64,000 nucleotides of DNA from Bryobacterales bacterium. GTDB lineage: Bacteria; Acidobacteriota; Terriglobia; Bryobacterales; Bryobacteraceae. Both the position numbers and the translations under genes were made by a program. The stretch is from assembly GCA_020847045.1 (NCBI GenBank), contig JADLCT010000048.1, positions 1 to 64,000 of the forward strand, written 5' to 3'. Below the pieces are notes generated by a model. That model was not told where the DNA came from and did no database searches. It saw only the letters and a list, made by a program, of their open reading frames with translations. Below, piece by piece: positions 17,796 through 26,974 of this stretch (its first letter is position 1; each line of letters starts with the position of its first letter).

Positions 17796-18860
17796 ATGGC
17801 GAAGATATCGAGACGCGCCGTGGTCGCGGGTGGTGGAACCGGAATGCTGTGGGCGCAGGCGGAAGCGTTGAAGCTTCCCCAGAAAGTTCGCGTGGCGGTG
17901 ATCGGCGTGGAAGGCCACCTGGCCGAGGTGAAGGAACCGTTGCCGCTGTTGCCTGGCGTCGAGGTTGTGGCCGCCATGCACGCGGTGCCCGAAAAAGCGC
18001 GCTTCCAATTTCCCTCGGCGAAGATCTACACCGATTACAGGAAGATGCTCGACGAGTGCCGCGCCGACGTGGTGGCCGTGTGCAACACCAATGGCGAGAG
18101 GGCCGAGGCGGTGGTGGAGTGCCTGCGCCGTGGCGTCCATATCATCGCCGAAAAGCCTCTGGCGGTGACGTTCGAGCAGATGGGTAAGGTGTCGCAGGCC
18201 GTGCGCGCCTCCAAGAGCAAACTCACCACCATGTTCCCGATGCGCTTCGAGCCGGAGTGGCTGGCCATGAAGCGAATCGTGGAGTCGGGCGCGGTCGGCC
18301 AGGTGGTGCAGGTGGCCACGCAGAAATCCTACAAGGCCCCCTCGCCGGGCGACTGGCGGCTGACGCACGCCAACTACGGCGGCACGATCCCGTGGATCGG
18401 AATCCACATGGTGGACCTGATGCGCTATGTGACGGGACACGATTTCACCGAAACATATTCCATGCAATCCGTGTTGGATTTCGGCCGGACGAACACCATG
18501 GAAAGCGTCACGGCAAGCATCTTCAAACTCGACAACCGCGGCATCGGGATGCTGCGCATGGATTATTTCCGGCCCAAAATGGCCCCCACGCACGGCGACG
18601 ACCGCATGCGCGTGGCAGGTTCCAAGGGCGTGCTCGAATATATGGCCGCGACGGGCATCACGCTGGTGACCGGAGATAAAGCGCCTGAAACGGTCCGCGA
18701 CCTGCCCGCGCGCCGCCATCTGTTCGTCGAGTTTCTCGAGCACATCTACCTCGGCAAGCCCGAGCCAATCACCTGGCGCGACATCGAGCGCGCCAACTAC
18801 ATCTGCCTGCACGCCAAACGTTCGGCGGAAACCGGGCGCGCCGAACGGTGCGCCGGTTAA
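17796..18860 (+). CDS. Gfo/Idh/MocA family NAD(P)-dependent oxidoreductase
   Basis: The 354-residue protein has a short N-terminal segment with paired arginines (ISRRAVVAGGGTGML) followed by a Rossmann start (VRVAVIGVEGHLAE) and the family motif AEKPLAVTFEQM, whose lysine and proline sit at the active site. The C-terminal half is the usual GFO/IDH/MOCA sheet domain. The arginine pair resembles Tat signals of exported acidobacterial members, but the hydrophobic stretch is short. It probably oxidises or reduces a sugar or sugar derivative; the substrate is unknown. It is convergent with the next gene. Confidence 0.85.
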   Translation: MAKISRRAVVAGGGTGMLWAQAEALKLPQKVRVAVIGVEGHLAEVKEPLPLLPGVEVVAAMHAVPEKARFQFPSAKIYTDYRKMLDECRADVVAVCNTNGERAEAVVECLRRGVHIIAEKPLAVTFEQMGKVSQAVRASKSKLTTMFPMRFEPEWLAMKRIVESGAVGQVVQVATQKSYKAPSPGDWRLTHANYGGTIPWIGIHMVDLMRYVTGHDFTETYSMQSVLDFGRTNTMESVTASIFKLDNRGIGMLRMDYFRPKMAPTHGDDRMRVAGSKGVLEYMAATGITLVTGDKAPETVRDLPARRHLFVEFLEHIYLGKPEPITWRDIERANYICLHAKRSAETGRAERCAG

Positions 18861-18876
18861 CGGCGAGGGGCGAGGC

Positions 18877-20379
18877 TTAGCGCTTCCAGGCGCGCCCCTC
18901 GCGGTGAAGCGAAGGCGGCGGGGCCTGTGGCGAACAGGGCTGCGGAGCGCCGCCACAGCGGTCCGTTCCGTCAGGCGTGCGGAAGAGCACGCCGTTGCGG
19001 AAGGCCGTGGTGGTGGAGGCCGGCGTCCAGGCTTCGGCCGGCACGAGCAGGCGGGAAAGGGTGAGCGCGTTCCGCGGATCATGCATGGTCCGTTCGGCGA
19101 GGCGCGTGCCCATCCATGCCCCCAGCGTGAGCACCAGCATGATGGCGAGGGTGAGCGTACGCCTCGATAGGCGCGGCAGGGGCAGCGCCGGGATAGCGAG
19201 GGCAGGAAGCGCAAACAGGAAGCCTGCGCCGAAGCGGGGGTCGGGCGCCGCGGCGTAAACATAAGCTGTGCCCAGCGTGGCGGCGGCAACGGGAAGCGTG
19301 AAGCGCCGTTGCAGCAGGAGCGAGAGTAAGGAAACGGCTGTCAACGCGGCGATGACGGTATTCCGCGTAAGACTGAGGTAGCGCGGCAGCCACTCGAGTT
19401 GAAAGTACGGTGCTCCGGCCGGGTACGCGCCGGCATAGCGGGCCCAGTTCAACGTCTCATTCGCGACGTCGCGCACCTGTTGTGGCGGCAATCCAACAGG
19501 TGAATCCGAGCACAGAAACGACGCTGGGTATAGGGGGCAGCCGGTCGTCTGGTAGTTGGCCAGCACGAAGGGAATCACCAGCGCGGCGGCCCACCAGGTG
19601 CGGCGCGGCGCGCAAAAGAAGGTGACTGCGGCCAGTGGCGCGGCGGAAAGTTTCACGGCGAGCGAACCGGCGGCGATGGCAAAGACAGCCGGATGCGACG
19701 GCGAACGGACCAGCAGCCAGATGCCCGTCAGCACGGCCAGCGCGGCGCCCGCGTTGGGAGAAGGCGAAACGATGGCCGACTCCAGGAACAGAAAGGCCAG
19801 CACCAGCGGCAGCGCCGCCAGGTAAAAACGCGTTGACTCGAAATTGTTCCGGCGGTACAGGTGCACCCATTGCGTGAGGCAGACGGCGATGGCCAGCCCG
19901 GTGAGCATCGCCGAGCAGCGGCCCTGCAACGGCCCAACGTTGAAGACGGAGACCAGCGCAAGCCAGGAACTCGTGAAGCCGAACCGGTAGTGGACCAGTC
20001 CTAGGCCCGGCGCCAGTCCGTCGCTGGACAACCACTCGATGAGCGGCTGATGATACAGAGCCGTATCGTAGAGCCGCACGGGCGTTGCCGAGGTGAACGT
20101 CATGGCCGCGGCGATGGCCCAGAAGACGCGGGGCGGCCTCAGCCGGGCATTCGAGGCGCGCGGCAGCAAGGCGAGCAACAGCACGCACGCCGCGTAGGGC
20201 GCGGGCAGCGCCAGAGCCACCAGCAGAGTGAACGAGCCCAGCGCGAGCAAACCGGTCCAGAAGGCAAGGAACCAGTGGTCGTCATCCTCGGCGGTGGCGC
20301 CCAACCGGCTCAGCAGCAGGCCACCCGTGACCGCCGCGGCGCGGTACAGGAGCAACCAGCATACGGCCAGCGCAATCAT
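18877..20379 (-). CDS. Polytopic membrane protein of unknown function
   Basis: The 500-residue protein has about ten to twelve hydrophobic segments distributed along its length, with loops rich in aromatic residues and prolines. The segment TSATPVRLYDTALYHQPLIEWL after the third helix resembles the large extracytoplasmic loop of C-type glycosyltransferase-like membrane proteins (ArnT/PMT type), but no catalytic DD or DE motif is clear. A function in envelope glycan assembly is possible, not shown. Its ATG overlaps the stop of the alpha/beta hydrolase gene (ATGA), so it belongs to the queE operon. Confidence 0.65.
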   Translation of the reverse strand: MIALAVCWLLLYRAAAVTGGLLLSRLGATAEDDDHWFLAFWTGLLALGSFTLLVALALPAPYAACVLLLALLPRASNARLRPPRVFWAIAAAMTFTSATPVRLYDTALYHQPLIEWLSSDGLAPGLGLVHYRFGFTSSWLALVSVFNVGPLQGRCSAMLTGLAIAVCLTQWVHLYRRNNFESTRFYLAALPLVLAFLFLESAIVSPSPNAGAALAVLTGIWLLVRSPSHPAVFAIAAGSLAVKLSAAPLAAVTFFCAPRRTWWAAALVIPFVLANYQTTGCPLYPASFLCSDSPVGLPPQQVRDVANETLNWARYAGAYPAGAPYFQLEWLPRYLSLTRNTVIAALTAVSLLSLLLQRRFTLPVAAATLGTAYVYAAAPDPRFGAGFLFALPALAIPALPLPRLSRRTLTLAIMLVLTLGAWMGTRLAERTMHDPRNALTLSRLLVPAEAWTPASTTTAFRNGVLFRTPDGTDRCGGAPQPCSPQAPPPSLHREGRAWKR

Positions 20380-21041
20380 GCCGCCGCATCCGGCGGCGCC
20401 GAGGCGATGACGGCATCTTCCAGTGCATCCAGAGCTCCGGCGAAAAAGTGATCACGCGCCTCCACCCAGACCACGCGCGTAGGTTGATCGAGCGAATCGA
20501 TCCACGGCTCCAGCTCGGCGCGCGGCCCGTACTCGTCGTTCGTCGAGTGGATGAAAATGCGGCGCACGGGACACTTTTTGAATCGCGGCAGATCGCGCCA
20601 GCGCGTGGGAAAGCCCACCGGCATTAGGAATCGCGCGTCACGCAAGCCGCAGCCAAGGTTGTGAATGATGCGCGAGCCGAAACTGAAACCGGCCAGGGCA
20701 AACGGCAGCGCCGGGTAGCGGCCCCGCAGGTAAGCCAGCGCCGTGCGCGCATCTTCGGTTTCGCCTTCGCCCTCGCCGTAGGATCCTTGCGAGAGGTTCA
20801 CGCCCCGGTAGTTGAACCGGAGAACCACGGCGCCCGAGCGGCGCAAGCCGCGCGCCAGGCGGTACACGACTTTGTTGTGCATCGTGCCGCCATGTTGCGG
20901 ATGAGGATGGCAAACAAGCGCGGCGTAGCGCGGAGCGCCCTGCTCGGGCTCCTCCAGTAAAGCTTCCACACGGCCGGCGGGCCCGGCGATCATGAGCGAC
21001 TCAATCGCGCGCGGCGGGCGTGGAACGGCTTCGCCGCTCAT
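20376..21041 (-). CDS. Alpha/beta hydrolase of the CHPHPxxGG group
   Basis: The protein (221 residues from the ATG at 21041) carries ALVCHPHPQHGGTMHNKVV, the signature of a serine hydrolase subgroup. FNYRGVNLSQGSYGEGEGE and the nucleophile elbow AGFSFGSRI follow, with the active serine in GFSFG. DEYGP and the late histidine in RDHFFAG complete a Ser-Asp-His triad. The start at 21041 was chosen over 21116 because AGGGAG lies about 8 nt upstream and the earlier start overlaps queE. It is likely a cytoplasmic esterase of unknown substrate. Confidence 0.82.
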   Translation of the reverse strand: MSGEAVPRPPRAIESLMIAGPAGRVEALLEEPEQGAPRYAALVCHPHPQHGGTMHNKVVYRLARGLRRSGAVVLRFNYRGVNLSQGSYGEGEGETEDARTALAYLRGRYPALPFALAGFSFGSRIIHNLGCGLRDARFLMPVGFPTRWRDLPRFKKCPVRRIFIHSTNDEYGPRAELEPWIDSLDQPTRVVWVEARDHFFAGALDALEDAVIASAPPDAAA

Positions 21042-21043
21042 CG

Positions 21044-21730
21044 TCACACTCCCTTCCTGTTGCCGTACAGCTCGATGTGGAGCCGCGGACAATAGCGGAA
21101 TCCCTCGCGTTTGCAAACTTCGCTAACCCAGGACGCGCGCGCCAGCAACTCCTCGCGCGTCACGCCCTCTGGCATCAATAGCACGCTATGCGCCGGAGTC
21201 CGCAGCGCCGAAGCCAGGCCAAGGATCTCAACGAGGTCCTCCGGTTCCGCCACCACGAACTTGAGTTGGTAGGCGAACTCCGTGGTGAGCCTCTTCAACA
21301 CGCCGATATTCAATCGAAGACGCTCGTGCTGCGCCACCCATCGTCCGCCTTCGCGCTGATGCGGCGTCGAGTTGGCGAGCTTGGGTGAGATGGACATGAG
21401 GTCGCAGGCAAGCCCCTCGGGCAGCACGGTTCCGGCTGTTTCCACGGTGATGTGCTGTCCCATGTCCCGTAATCGCCGCGTAAGCTCAGCGGCTTGCGGC
21501 GCGATCAATGGCTCCCCGCCGGTGAGCACAACGTGCCCGCGCGTGTGCTCCTCCACAAAAGCGCAGATGCCGTCCAGGGACACTTCCCTGCCCTCGGGCT
21601 GCCAGCTTGTGTAGGGCGTGTCGCACCAGACACAGCGGAGATTGCAGTAATTCGTCCGGATGAAGACGCTGGGCACGCCGGACAGGATGCCCTCTCCTTG
21701 GATGGAGTAGAACATCTCGGAGATGTTCAC
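21044..21730 (-). CDS. queE: 7-carboxy-7-deazaguanine synthase-like radical SAM enzyme
   Basis: QueE converts 6-carboxy-tetrahydropterin to 7-carboxy-7-deazaguanine in queuosine and deazaguanine synthesis. The 228-residue protein begins with the family signature SEMFYSIQGEG, has the radical SAM cysteines C29, C33 and C36 in TNYCNLRCVWCDTPYTSW, and the SAM-binding LTGGEPLI. No queC or queD is in the window. Its start overlaps the MFS gene stop (ATGA) and its stop lies 3 bp from the hydrolase start, so it is part of a four-gene minus-strand operon. Confidence 0.88.
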   Translation of the reverse strand: MNISEMFYSIQGEGILSGVPSVFIRTNYCNLRCVWCDTPYTSWQPEGREVSLDGICAFVEEHTRGHVVLTGGEPLIAPQAAELTRRLRDMGQHITVETAGTVLPEGLACDLMSISPKLANSTPHQREGGRWVAQHERLRLNIGVLKRLTTEFAYQLKFVVAEPEDLVEILGLASALRTPAHSVLLMPEGVTREELLARASWVSEVCKREGFRYCPRLHIELYGNRKGV

Positions 21731-22929
21731 GCGGCCCTCCGTCTTCGCTCAGGCAATAATCGCGCCAGCAGAAAACCGGCGACGGGGAAGGCCAGCAGAG
21801 CGTACATGACGCGGTGCAGCGTGAAGTGATCGGCGGCAGCGCCCGCGGCCGGAACGAAGAGGAAGCCCGCCGCGCCCCAGGCGAAACCCATCATCAGCGC
21901 CGAGACGGTGCCAGTTTGCGAAGGAACCAGTTCCTGGGCCATGACGAGGTTCACCGGAATGGTGAACAGCAGCACAAGGCCGCCCATCGCCAGCGCCGCG
22001 GCCGCGAGCATGCCCGTGGTGTGGAAGAACACCGCCAGCGGGGGCACGCAACCGAGCATGGAGATCATGATCACGCGTCTGCCTCCGAGACGGTCCGACA
22101 ACCAGCCGCCGGCAAAGCCTCCCAACGCGCCCGCGGCCAAATAGAGCGTGAGCATGCCGTTGGCGCTCGTGTAGGACAAGCCGCGTTCACGGTTCAGATA
22201 GAGCGGCAGAAACTGCGCATACACGATCTGCACGATCGATCGGATAAAGACACAGAGATAAAGGATGAGCAGCGGCTTCCACACCACGCGCAGCGCAGTC
22301 CAGTCGATGCCGCGGCCTCGCGAAGCAGGGGCGGCCGTCTCCGGCAGGAAACGGAACAGCAGGAGCGTAAGCAGGATGCCGCCTGACATCACATAGGGAA
22401 GCCGCTCCACGCCGAAGTGAACGATCACCCAGGAAAACCCAGTGGGGCCGAGCGCCATGCCCAGGGTTCCGGAGCTGATGAAAATCGCCATCCAACGGCC
22501 CTTGTTCGCCGAAACACCCTCGCCCGCGCGCACAGACGCCTGTGGATGAAAACTGGCCACACCCGCTCCGCCGAGAACGGCCAGCGCCAGCAACGACGGA
22601 TAGCCTGGAGCCACGGCGAGCAGCATCAGGAAGATTCCCGCCACGGCAGGAGCCAGCACCGTGAACAGCCGTGAATGGAAGCGGTCAGCCAAGTAGCCGT
22701 AGAGCGGCTGCGCCACCGACGAGGACACCAGCAGCAGGCCGGCCGCGAATCCGGCTTGCGCCAACGTCATTCCCAGACGTTCGACGAGTAGTGGTTGGAG
22801 CGCGGATAGGGACGACGCGTAGAGGTCGATGAAGAAGTGCGCCCCACACAGCATAGGCAGCGTAAGCCGGGAGATGCGCGCGGGAGGTGCATCCAGGACG
22901 GGCGCAGCGGTGCTGGTGGCGGAGGACAA
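21727..22929 (-). CDS. MFS transporter, fosmidomycin-resistance (Fsr)-like
   Basis: The 400-residue protein has about twelve membrane segments. PMLCGAHFFIDLYASSL at the first helix, QPLYGYLADRF after helix 2 and GGWLSDRLGGRR between helices 8 and 9 are MFS loop motifs, and HFFxDxY is typical of Fsr-like efflux proteins. It probably exports a small molecule with proton antiport. The start is a TTG at 22929; a TAAAAT hexamer sits about 10 nt upstream with no Shine-Dalgarno. It is the first gene of the operon with queE, the hydrolase and the membrane protein. Confidence 0.83.
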   Translation of the reverse strand: MSSATSTAAPVLDAPPARISRLTLPMLCGAHFFIDLYASSLSALQPLLVERLGMTLAQAGFAAGLLLVSSSVAQPLYGYLADRFHSRLFTVLAPAVAGIFLMLLAVAPGYPSLLALAVLGGAGVASFHPQASVRAGEGVSANKGRWMAIFISSGTLGMALGPTGFSWVIVHFGVERLPYVMSGGILLTLLLFRFLPETAAPASRGRGIDWTALRVVWKPLLILYLCVFIRSIVQIVYAQFLPLYLNRERGLSYTSANGMLTLYLAAGALGGFAGGWLSDRLGGRRVIMISMLGCVPPLAVFFHTTGMLAAAALAMGGLVLLFTIPVNLVMAQELVPSQTGTVSALMMGFAWGAAGFLFVPAAGAAADHFTLHRVMYALLAFPVAGFLLARLLPERRRRAA

Positions 22930-22937
22930 AGGAACTT

Positions 22938-23810
22938 CTATTTTACGGGACCCGGCGCCGCCGGCGTCCGCGCAGGCCGTTGCGGCGGCACATAGCCGAT
23001 CAACTCCTCGACCGGACGATGGCCGGCCCAGGCAATCGCACGCAGCAGCATGCGCTGAATCTGGTAGTTCGAGAAGTTTTCGTAATTGTGGCCCTGCATC
23101 CAGACAAACGCGCGCGCCGGCTTGCCGCCATCCAGAGTGTGTTCGTACGTCCAGATCTGAGGCGCCATTTCTCCCTTATGCGCGCCCGCACTGGGCGTGC
23201 CGGCGATCTCGGCGTTGGCCAGAACATGCACCGGGGGCGACTTCGACCAGGTGATCGTAAAAAATGCCTCGTCCTTCAGCGTGAAGCCGGACATGTCCTT
23301 CATCAACGGGTGATCCTTGTCCACGATCGTGTAGGGCACGGGCGCCTCCAGCGTGTAGTTCACCTCGCCATGTTTCTTGCCGCCGCCAACGAAGGTGGCG
23401 AAGTAGGCCGGATCGGGCCCGCACAAGGCGTCATGCAGGCTGACAATGCCGCCGCCCCGTTTCACGAAGCCCTCCAACGCGGATTTTTGCGCGTCGTTCA
23501 GGTAACCAGCGTCGCCCTTGTAGATGACCAGCACATCGGCATGCGCCAGCGCCTCAGAGCCGGGAAAATGCAAGGCGCCATCCACCACGGCGCCGCGTGC
23601 GGTTAGAAGCTTGCTCCAATCGGCGAGGAACTGCGGATAATCGTGCTGGCCAGCCTGGTGCGTCTTCAGACCGGTCCAGAGGAAAACGCGCATGCCATCG
23701 GGATTCTGTCCGGGAATGCGCGGCGGCGTCTGCGCGGCGGCGATTGTCAAAGCCAGCCACATAGGCCATGCCAGCAGTGAGAGGGAACGGAAGCGGGACG
23801 TGAAAATCAT
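22938..23810 (-). CDS. Exported ThuA domain protein
   Basis: The 290-residue protein has an N-terminal signal sequence (hydrophobic LSLLAWPMWLALTIAAAQ) and a ThuA-like class I glutamine amidotransferase fold. Motifs include VFLWTGLKTHQAGQHDYPQF, LVIYKGDAGYLND, GGGIVSLHDALCGPD and EMAPQIWTYEHT. The usual nucleophile cysteine position holds HDALCG. Members occur in loci for glucoside and trehalose use and are often exported in Acidobacteria and Planctomycetes; the reaction is unknown. The adjacent beta-helix and sialidase-like genes suggest a polysaccharide-related neighbourhood. Confidence 0.85.
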   Translation of the reverse strand: MIFTSRFRSLSLLAWPMWLALTIAAAQTPPRIPGQNPDGMRVFLWTGLKTHQAGQHDYPQFLADWSKLLTARGAVVDGALHFPGSEALAHADVLVIYKGDAGYLNDAQKSALEGFVKRGGGIVSLHDALCGPDPAYFATFVGGGKKHGEVNYTLEAPVPYTIVDKDHPLMKDMSGFTLKDEAFFTITWSKSPPVHVLANAEIAGTPSAGAHKGEMAPQIWTYEHTLDGGKPARAFVWMQGHNYENFSNYQIQRMLLRAIAWAGHRPVEELIGYVPPQRPARTPAAPGPVK

Positions 23811-23849
23811 GTGTGCTCTACTCGCGTGTGGATATGCTATCGAATTTCC

Positions 23850-25808
23850 TTACCGGTAGAAGGGCTGCCAGGTGATCCAGAGCGGGCCGTAGTGCGGCGC
23901 CTCCTGCCCCAGTTCCAACGCGCCCAGATCCGGGGCGCGGCCGGCGAAGCCATCGTTGATGGTGGGCAGCGCGAGGCCGGCGTCGATGGCCTTGCCGCCC
24001 TCCTTCAAACGGAAGTTCAGATCCATGGCGTGGTATACGGCGTGGCGCTTCATAGGCGACGGACCGGGCGGCGTCATCTTCTCGAAAATATCGAAATCCA
24101 ACTCGACGCCGTGCCGCTCCTGACCTGTGGCGGCGCGGAACGCCTCCAGGTCCGGAAACGATTTCCAATCCTCCGGCGTGTTCGCGTAGAGCGTCTGTCC
24201 GGGGCGCGACGGAGCCAGCCAGTTGTACTGCCGCTGGACGCCGCGGTTGGGCCGGAAGCCGTTGTAGTCGGAGCTATACGCGCTGGTGGCGTTGCCCCAG
24301 GCCATGATGCCGCGGCCGGGCGTATCTCGTCCCAAAAACAAATTGTTGCGCCAATGTGCATTTTCGTACGGGCTGCGTGCGGACTGCTCGCCGATGATCG
24401 TGTTGTGGTAGATGAGCAGGCCCGCCGGATTGGCGGAGAGTTTGAACGCCGTTCCTGACTGGACGTGATAGAGCAGGTTGCGGAAGAAGTACACCGGGCC
24501 GCCGAAGACGGGTTGGGAGCTGTAGCCGCCGTGGAACGCGTTCACACCGCGATTCCGGTAGACGCGGATGTTGTGCACTCCGCCGTCGGTTTCCACGAAG
24601 TCGTCGTTGGACATGTGGAAATCGTTGTCGTGGATGTCAATGGAGGAGGCGCGCCGGCCGGGATCGCTTTCCGGCGTGCCGTAGGTGGAAATGCCGACGG
24701 AGTCGTGGAAGTAGGCGATCGCGTTGTGTGCGATCACATGGCCCGGACCGTAGACCTTCACGGCGTAGTAACTGGTGAGCAGGTGCGAGGCATAGGGGCC
24801 GATTTCTCCCCAGAGCGGACCGGTCCAACCCTGGAGGCGGAAGCGGTCGTCGCGCCCGAGAAACAGGTTGTTGGCGATGTAGAAGTCCGCCGAGCCGGCG
24901 TACTCGGTCCACACGCCGAAGCCGATGTTCTCGAAGCGGCAGTTGCGAACGGTGAGATGAGTGGCGCCGGTGAGTTCCTTCTTGCCCGCCAGTATGGCCA
25001 CGTCCGTGTTACGGAAGGTAAGTCCGTCGAAGATGTGGTGCGCCGTGCCCATCACGTCGAACAACGTGTGGTTGCCCGCGCCATCGAAGATCACCTCGCC
25101 GTCGCCCGCCGCTCTGATCGTGATGGGCTGCGCGGCCGTAGCCTTCAGTGTCAGGTTGAACGTACCGTCGAAGGGAGCGGCCAAGGGATCAACGTAGTTG
25201 AGCCGCTCGGGACGATAGAGGCCGGCGTGAATGAGTATGGTGTCGCCGGGCCGCGCCTTGCGTTCCCACACGACGCTCCAATCGCCAAGTCCCGCGCCGT
25301 AATAAGCCTCCAGAAGGCCCGTAAACGCGGGTTCCTCGCGCGCGCCTTTCCACTCTGGAGAGTAGACGTGCAACGTGCGGCCGCCCGCCGCGGGTTGGGG
25401 TTCGCTCCTCGTACGCACCTTCACAGTGTGCGTTGTCTCGCCCGACACGCCATCAGGATCAACGAGCGTGAAGCGGCATTCGTACTCCGTGCCCGGCTCG
25501 AGATTCAGAATGGAGCCGGCAAAGCCATCGGGCACAATGTACTTCAATTTCTCGCGCTCGCGTCCAACCACTTCTCCGCCCACGCGCAACAGGGGCAGCG
25601 CCTCGCGCCACCCGGTTTGGCCCACGCGGCGGTAGCGCACGTTGACGGCCGCGTTGCGGTTGGCGTCGCCCACAACCGGCCATTCAAATCCCAGGTTGTG
25701 CAAGGTCGGGTGTTCGACGTGGAAACGTCCGGCGGTGGCCGCGTTCTGCGCCCACAGGGGCGCGGCGCAGCACAGTGCGGCCAGCAGAGCAGTGGTGTGT
25801 CCCGGCAT
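23850..25808 (-). CDS. Secreted right-handed beta-helix protein with N-terminal Fn3-like domain
   Basis: This 652-residue protein starts with a signal peptide (MPGHTTALLAALCCAAPLWA). The first 130 residues look like an Ig/fibronectin-type domain (NLEPGTEYECRFTLVDPDG). A parallel beta-helix follows, with many N-rich turns such as HLTVRNCRFENIGFG, FYIANNLFLG and IRVYRNRGVNAFHGG. The fold is that of pectate lyase-like proteins, so it may bind or cleave polysaccharide; no lyase catalytic set is obvious. The ATG at 25808 gives the signal peptide and has TATGCT 8 nt upstream; the earlier in-frame start at 25874 is unlikely. Confidence 0.8.
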   Translation of the reverse strand: MPGHTTALLAALCCAAPLWAQNAATAGRFHVEHPTLHNLGFEWPVVGDANRNAAVNVRYRRVGQTGWREALPLLRVGGEVVGREREKLKYIVPDGFAGSILNLEPGTEYECRFTLVDPDGVSGETTHTVKVRTRSEPQPAAGGRTLHVYSPEWKGAREEPAFTGLLEAYYGAGLGDWSVVWERKARPGDTILIHAGLYRPERLNYVDPLAAPFDGTFNLTLKATAAQPITIRAAGDGEVIFDGAGNHTLFDVMGTAHHIFDGLTFRNTDVAILAGKKELTGATHLTVRNCRFENIGFGVWTEYAGSADFYIANNLFLGRDDRFRLQGWTGPLWGEIGPYASHLLTSYYAVKVYGPGHVIAHNAIAYFHDSVGISTYGTPESDPGRRASSIDIHDNDFHMSNDDFVETDGGVHNIRVYRNRGVNAFHGGYSSQPVFGGPVYFFRNLLYHVQSGTAFKLSANPAGLLIYHNTIIGEQSARSPYENAHWRNNLFLGRDTPGRGIMAWGNATSAYSSDYNGFRPNRGVQRQYNWLAPSRPGQTLYANTPEDWKSFPDLEAFRAATGQERHGVELDFDIFEKMTPPGPSPMKRHAVYHAMDLNFRLKEGGKAIDAGLALPTINDGFAGRAPDLGALELGQEAPHYGPLWITWQPFYR

Positions 25809-25816
25809 TGCGCTAC

Positions 25817-25822
25817 AGCATA
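25817..25822 (-). promoter_or_regulatory. -10 box for a leaderless mRNA, beta-helix gene
   Basis: TATGCT on the minus strand, 8 nt before the ATG at 25808 and with no Shine-Dalgarno. It faces the divergent -10 of the sialidase-like gene about 45 bp away. Confidence 0.4.
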
Positions 25823-25865
25823 TATCAATGGCCCAGGCCCTCTGGCGGATGCTTCCGCCGCCCGC

Positions 25866-25871
25866 TATCCT
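25866..25871 (+). promoter_or_regulatory. -10 box for a leaderless mRNA, sialidase-like gene
   Basis: TATCCT lies 8 nt before the ATG at 25880. There is no Shine-Dalgarno and no strong -35. Confidence 0.4.
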
Positions 25872-25879
25872 CAAACCTG

Positions 25880-26965
25880 ATGCGGCTTCTCACAGTTCTA
25901 CTTCTCGTCCCTCTGCTGACCGGTCAATCGGTTCCCCGCCCGGGCTTCACGCACGAAGCGCCATTTGATCCCCGTACGTCCACGGGGCGCTACAAGCATC
26001 CAGCGTCGATCACCGAACTGGCCAACGGCGATCTCTACCTCGCCTACTACGGCGGCGATGGCGAGTACGCGCCCAGCACGGCCGTGTACGGCTCACGCAA
26101 GCCGAAGGGATCGGCGGTATGGAGCGCGCCGTTGAAAATCGCGCAGGATCCCTTCTATTCGGCCGGTAATCCGGTGGTGTGGCAAGCGCCAGACGGCGTC
26201 GTCTGGCTCTGGTATGTGGTGCGTCCCGGCACGACATGGTCCACGGCGCGCATCGCCGCCCGGATCTCACGCGATGGCGCGCGCACCTGGTCGGACACCT
26301 CCTTTGTGACGTTTGAAGAAGGAACGCTCGTTCAGGCGGCGCCCATCGTCCTGGCCAGCGGCGAATACCTTCTGCCGGTTTGGAAAGAGACGGGCCATGA
26401 CACCGAAGTGGTGGCCGCCGATTCGGCCTCGTTCTTTCTGCTGTACGATCCCAAGAAGCGCACCTGGACCGAGTCGTCCCGCGTTCATTCGCGCGTGGGC
26501 AACATCGAGCCATCGGCCGCCGAGATCGAGCCCGGCCGGCTAATCGCCTTCTGCCGCCGCGCCGGCGGCTATGGGCCGGACGCGCCCGGCTACCCCGCCT
26601 ACGTGGTCCGCACGGAATCGAGCGATGGCGGGCGCACATGGTCACCTGGAGAAGAGACAAAGCTGCCCAATCCGAACTCGGCCGTGGCCCTGTTGCGCCT
26701 GTCTTCGGGCAAGCTGCTGCTGGTTTTCAACGACAGCCTCACCGAACGGACGCCGCTTACGGCCGTGCTTTCCTCCGGCGGCGGCAAGACGTTTTCCAAA
26801 AAGCTGAACCTGGCCGAAGGAGGAAACGACTATGCCTATCCCTACCTGATGCAGGCGCGCGATGGCGTGGTGCACCTGGTCTACACCTCGCACAAGCGCT
26901 CCACGGTGAACCACCTGGCGTTCACCGAATCCGCCCTGGAACGGGCGCTGGCGCAGCTGCCCTAA
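25880..26965 (+). CDS. Secreted sialidase-like (BNR repeat) glycoside hydrolase
   Basis: The 361-residue protein has a signal peptide (MRLLTVLLLVPLLTGQS) and a six-bladed beta-propeller of the sialidase superfamily. It shows BNR boxes such as SRDGARTWSD, SSDGGRTWSPGE and SSGGGKTFSKK, and blade edges YKHPASITELANGDLYLAYYGG. Exported members of this group in Acidobacteria are annotated as exo-alpha-sialidases, but many act on other sugars or have no known activity. The ATG at 25880 is chosen because it opens the signal peptide. It is divergent from the beta-helix gene and convergent with the serine hydrolase. Confidence 0.8.
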   Translation: MRLLTVLLLVPLLTGQSVPRPGFTHEAPFDPRTSTGRYKHPASITELANGDLYLAYYGGDGEYAPSTAVYGSRKPKGSAVWSAPLKIAQDPFYSAGNPVVWQAPDGVVWLWYVVRPGTTWSTARIAARISRDGARTWSDTSFVTFEEGTLVQAAPIVLASGEYLLPVWKETGHDTEVVAADSASFFLLYDPKKRTWTESSRVHSRVGNIEPSAAEIEPGRLIAFCRRAGGYGPDAPGYPAYVVRTESSDGGRTWSPGEETKLPNPNSAVALLRLSSGKLLLVFNDSLTERTPLTAVLSSGGGKTFSKKLNLAEGGNDYAYPYLMQARDGVVHLVYTSHKRSTVNHLAFTESALERALAQLP

Positions 26966-26974
26966 GCCAGCAGG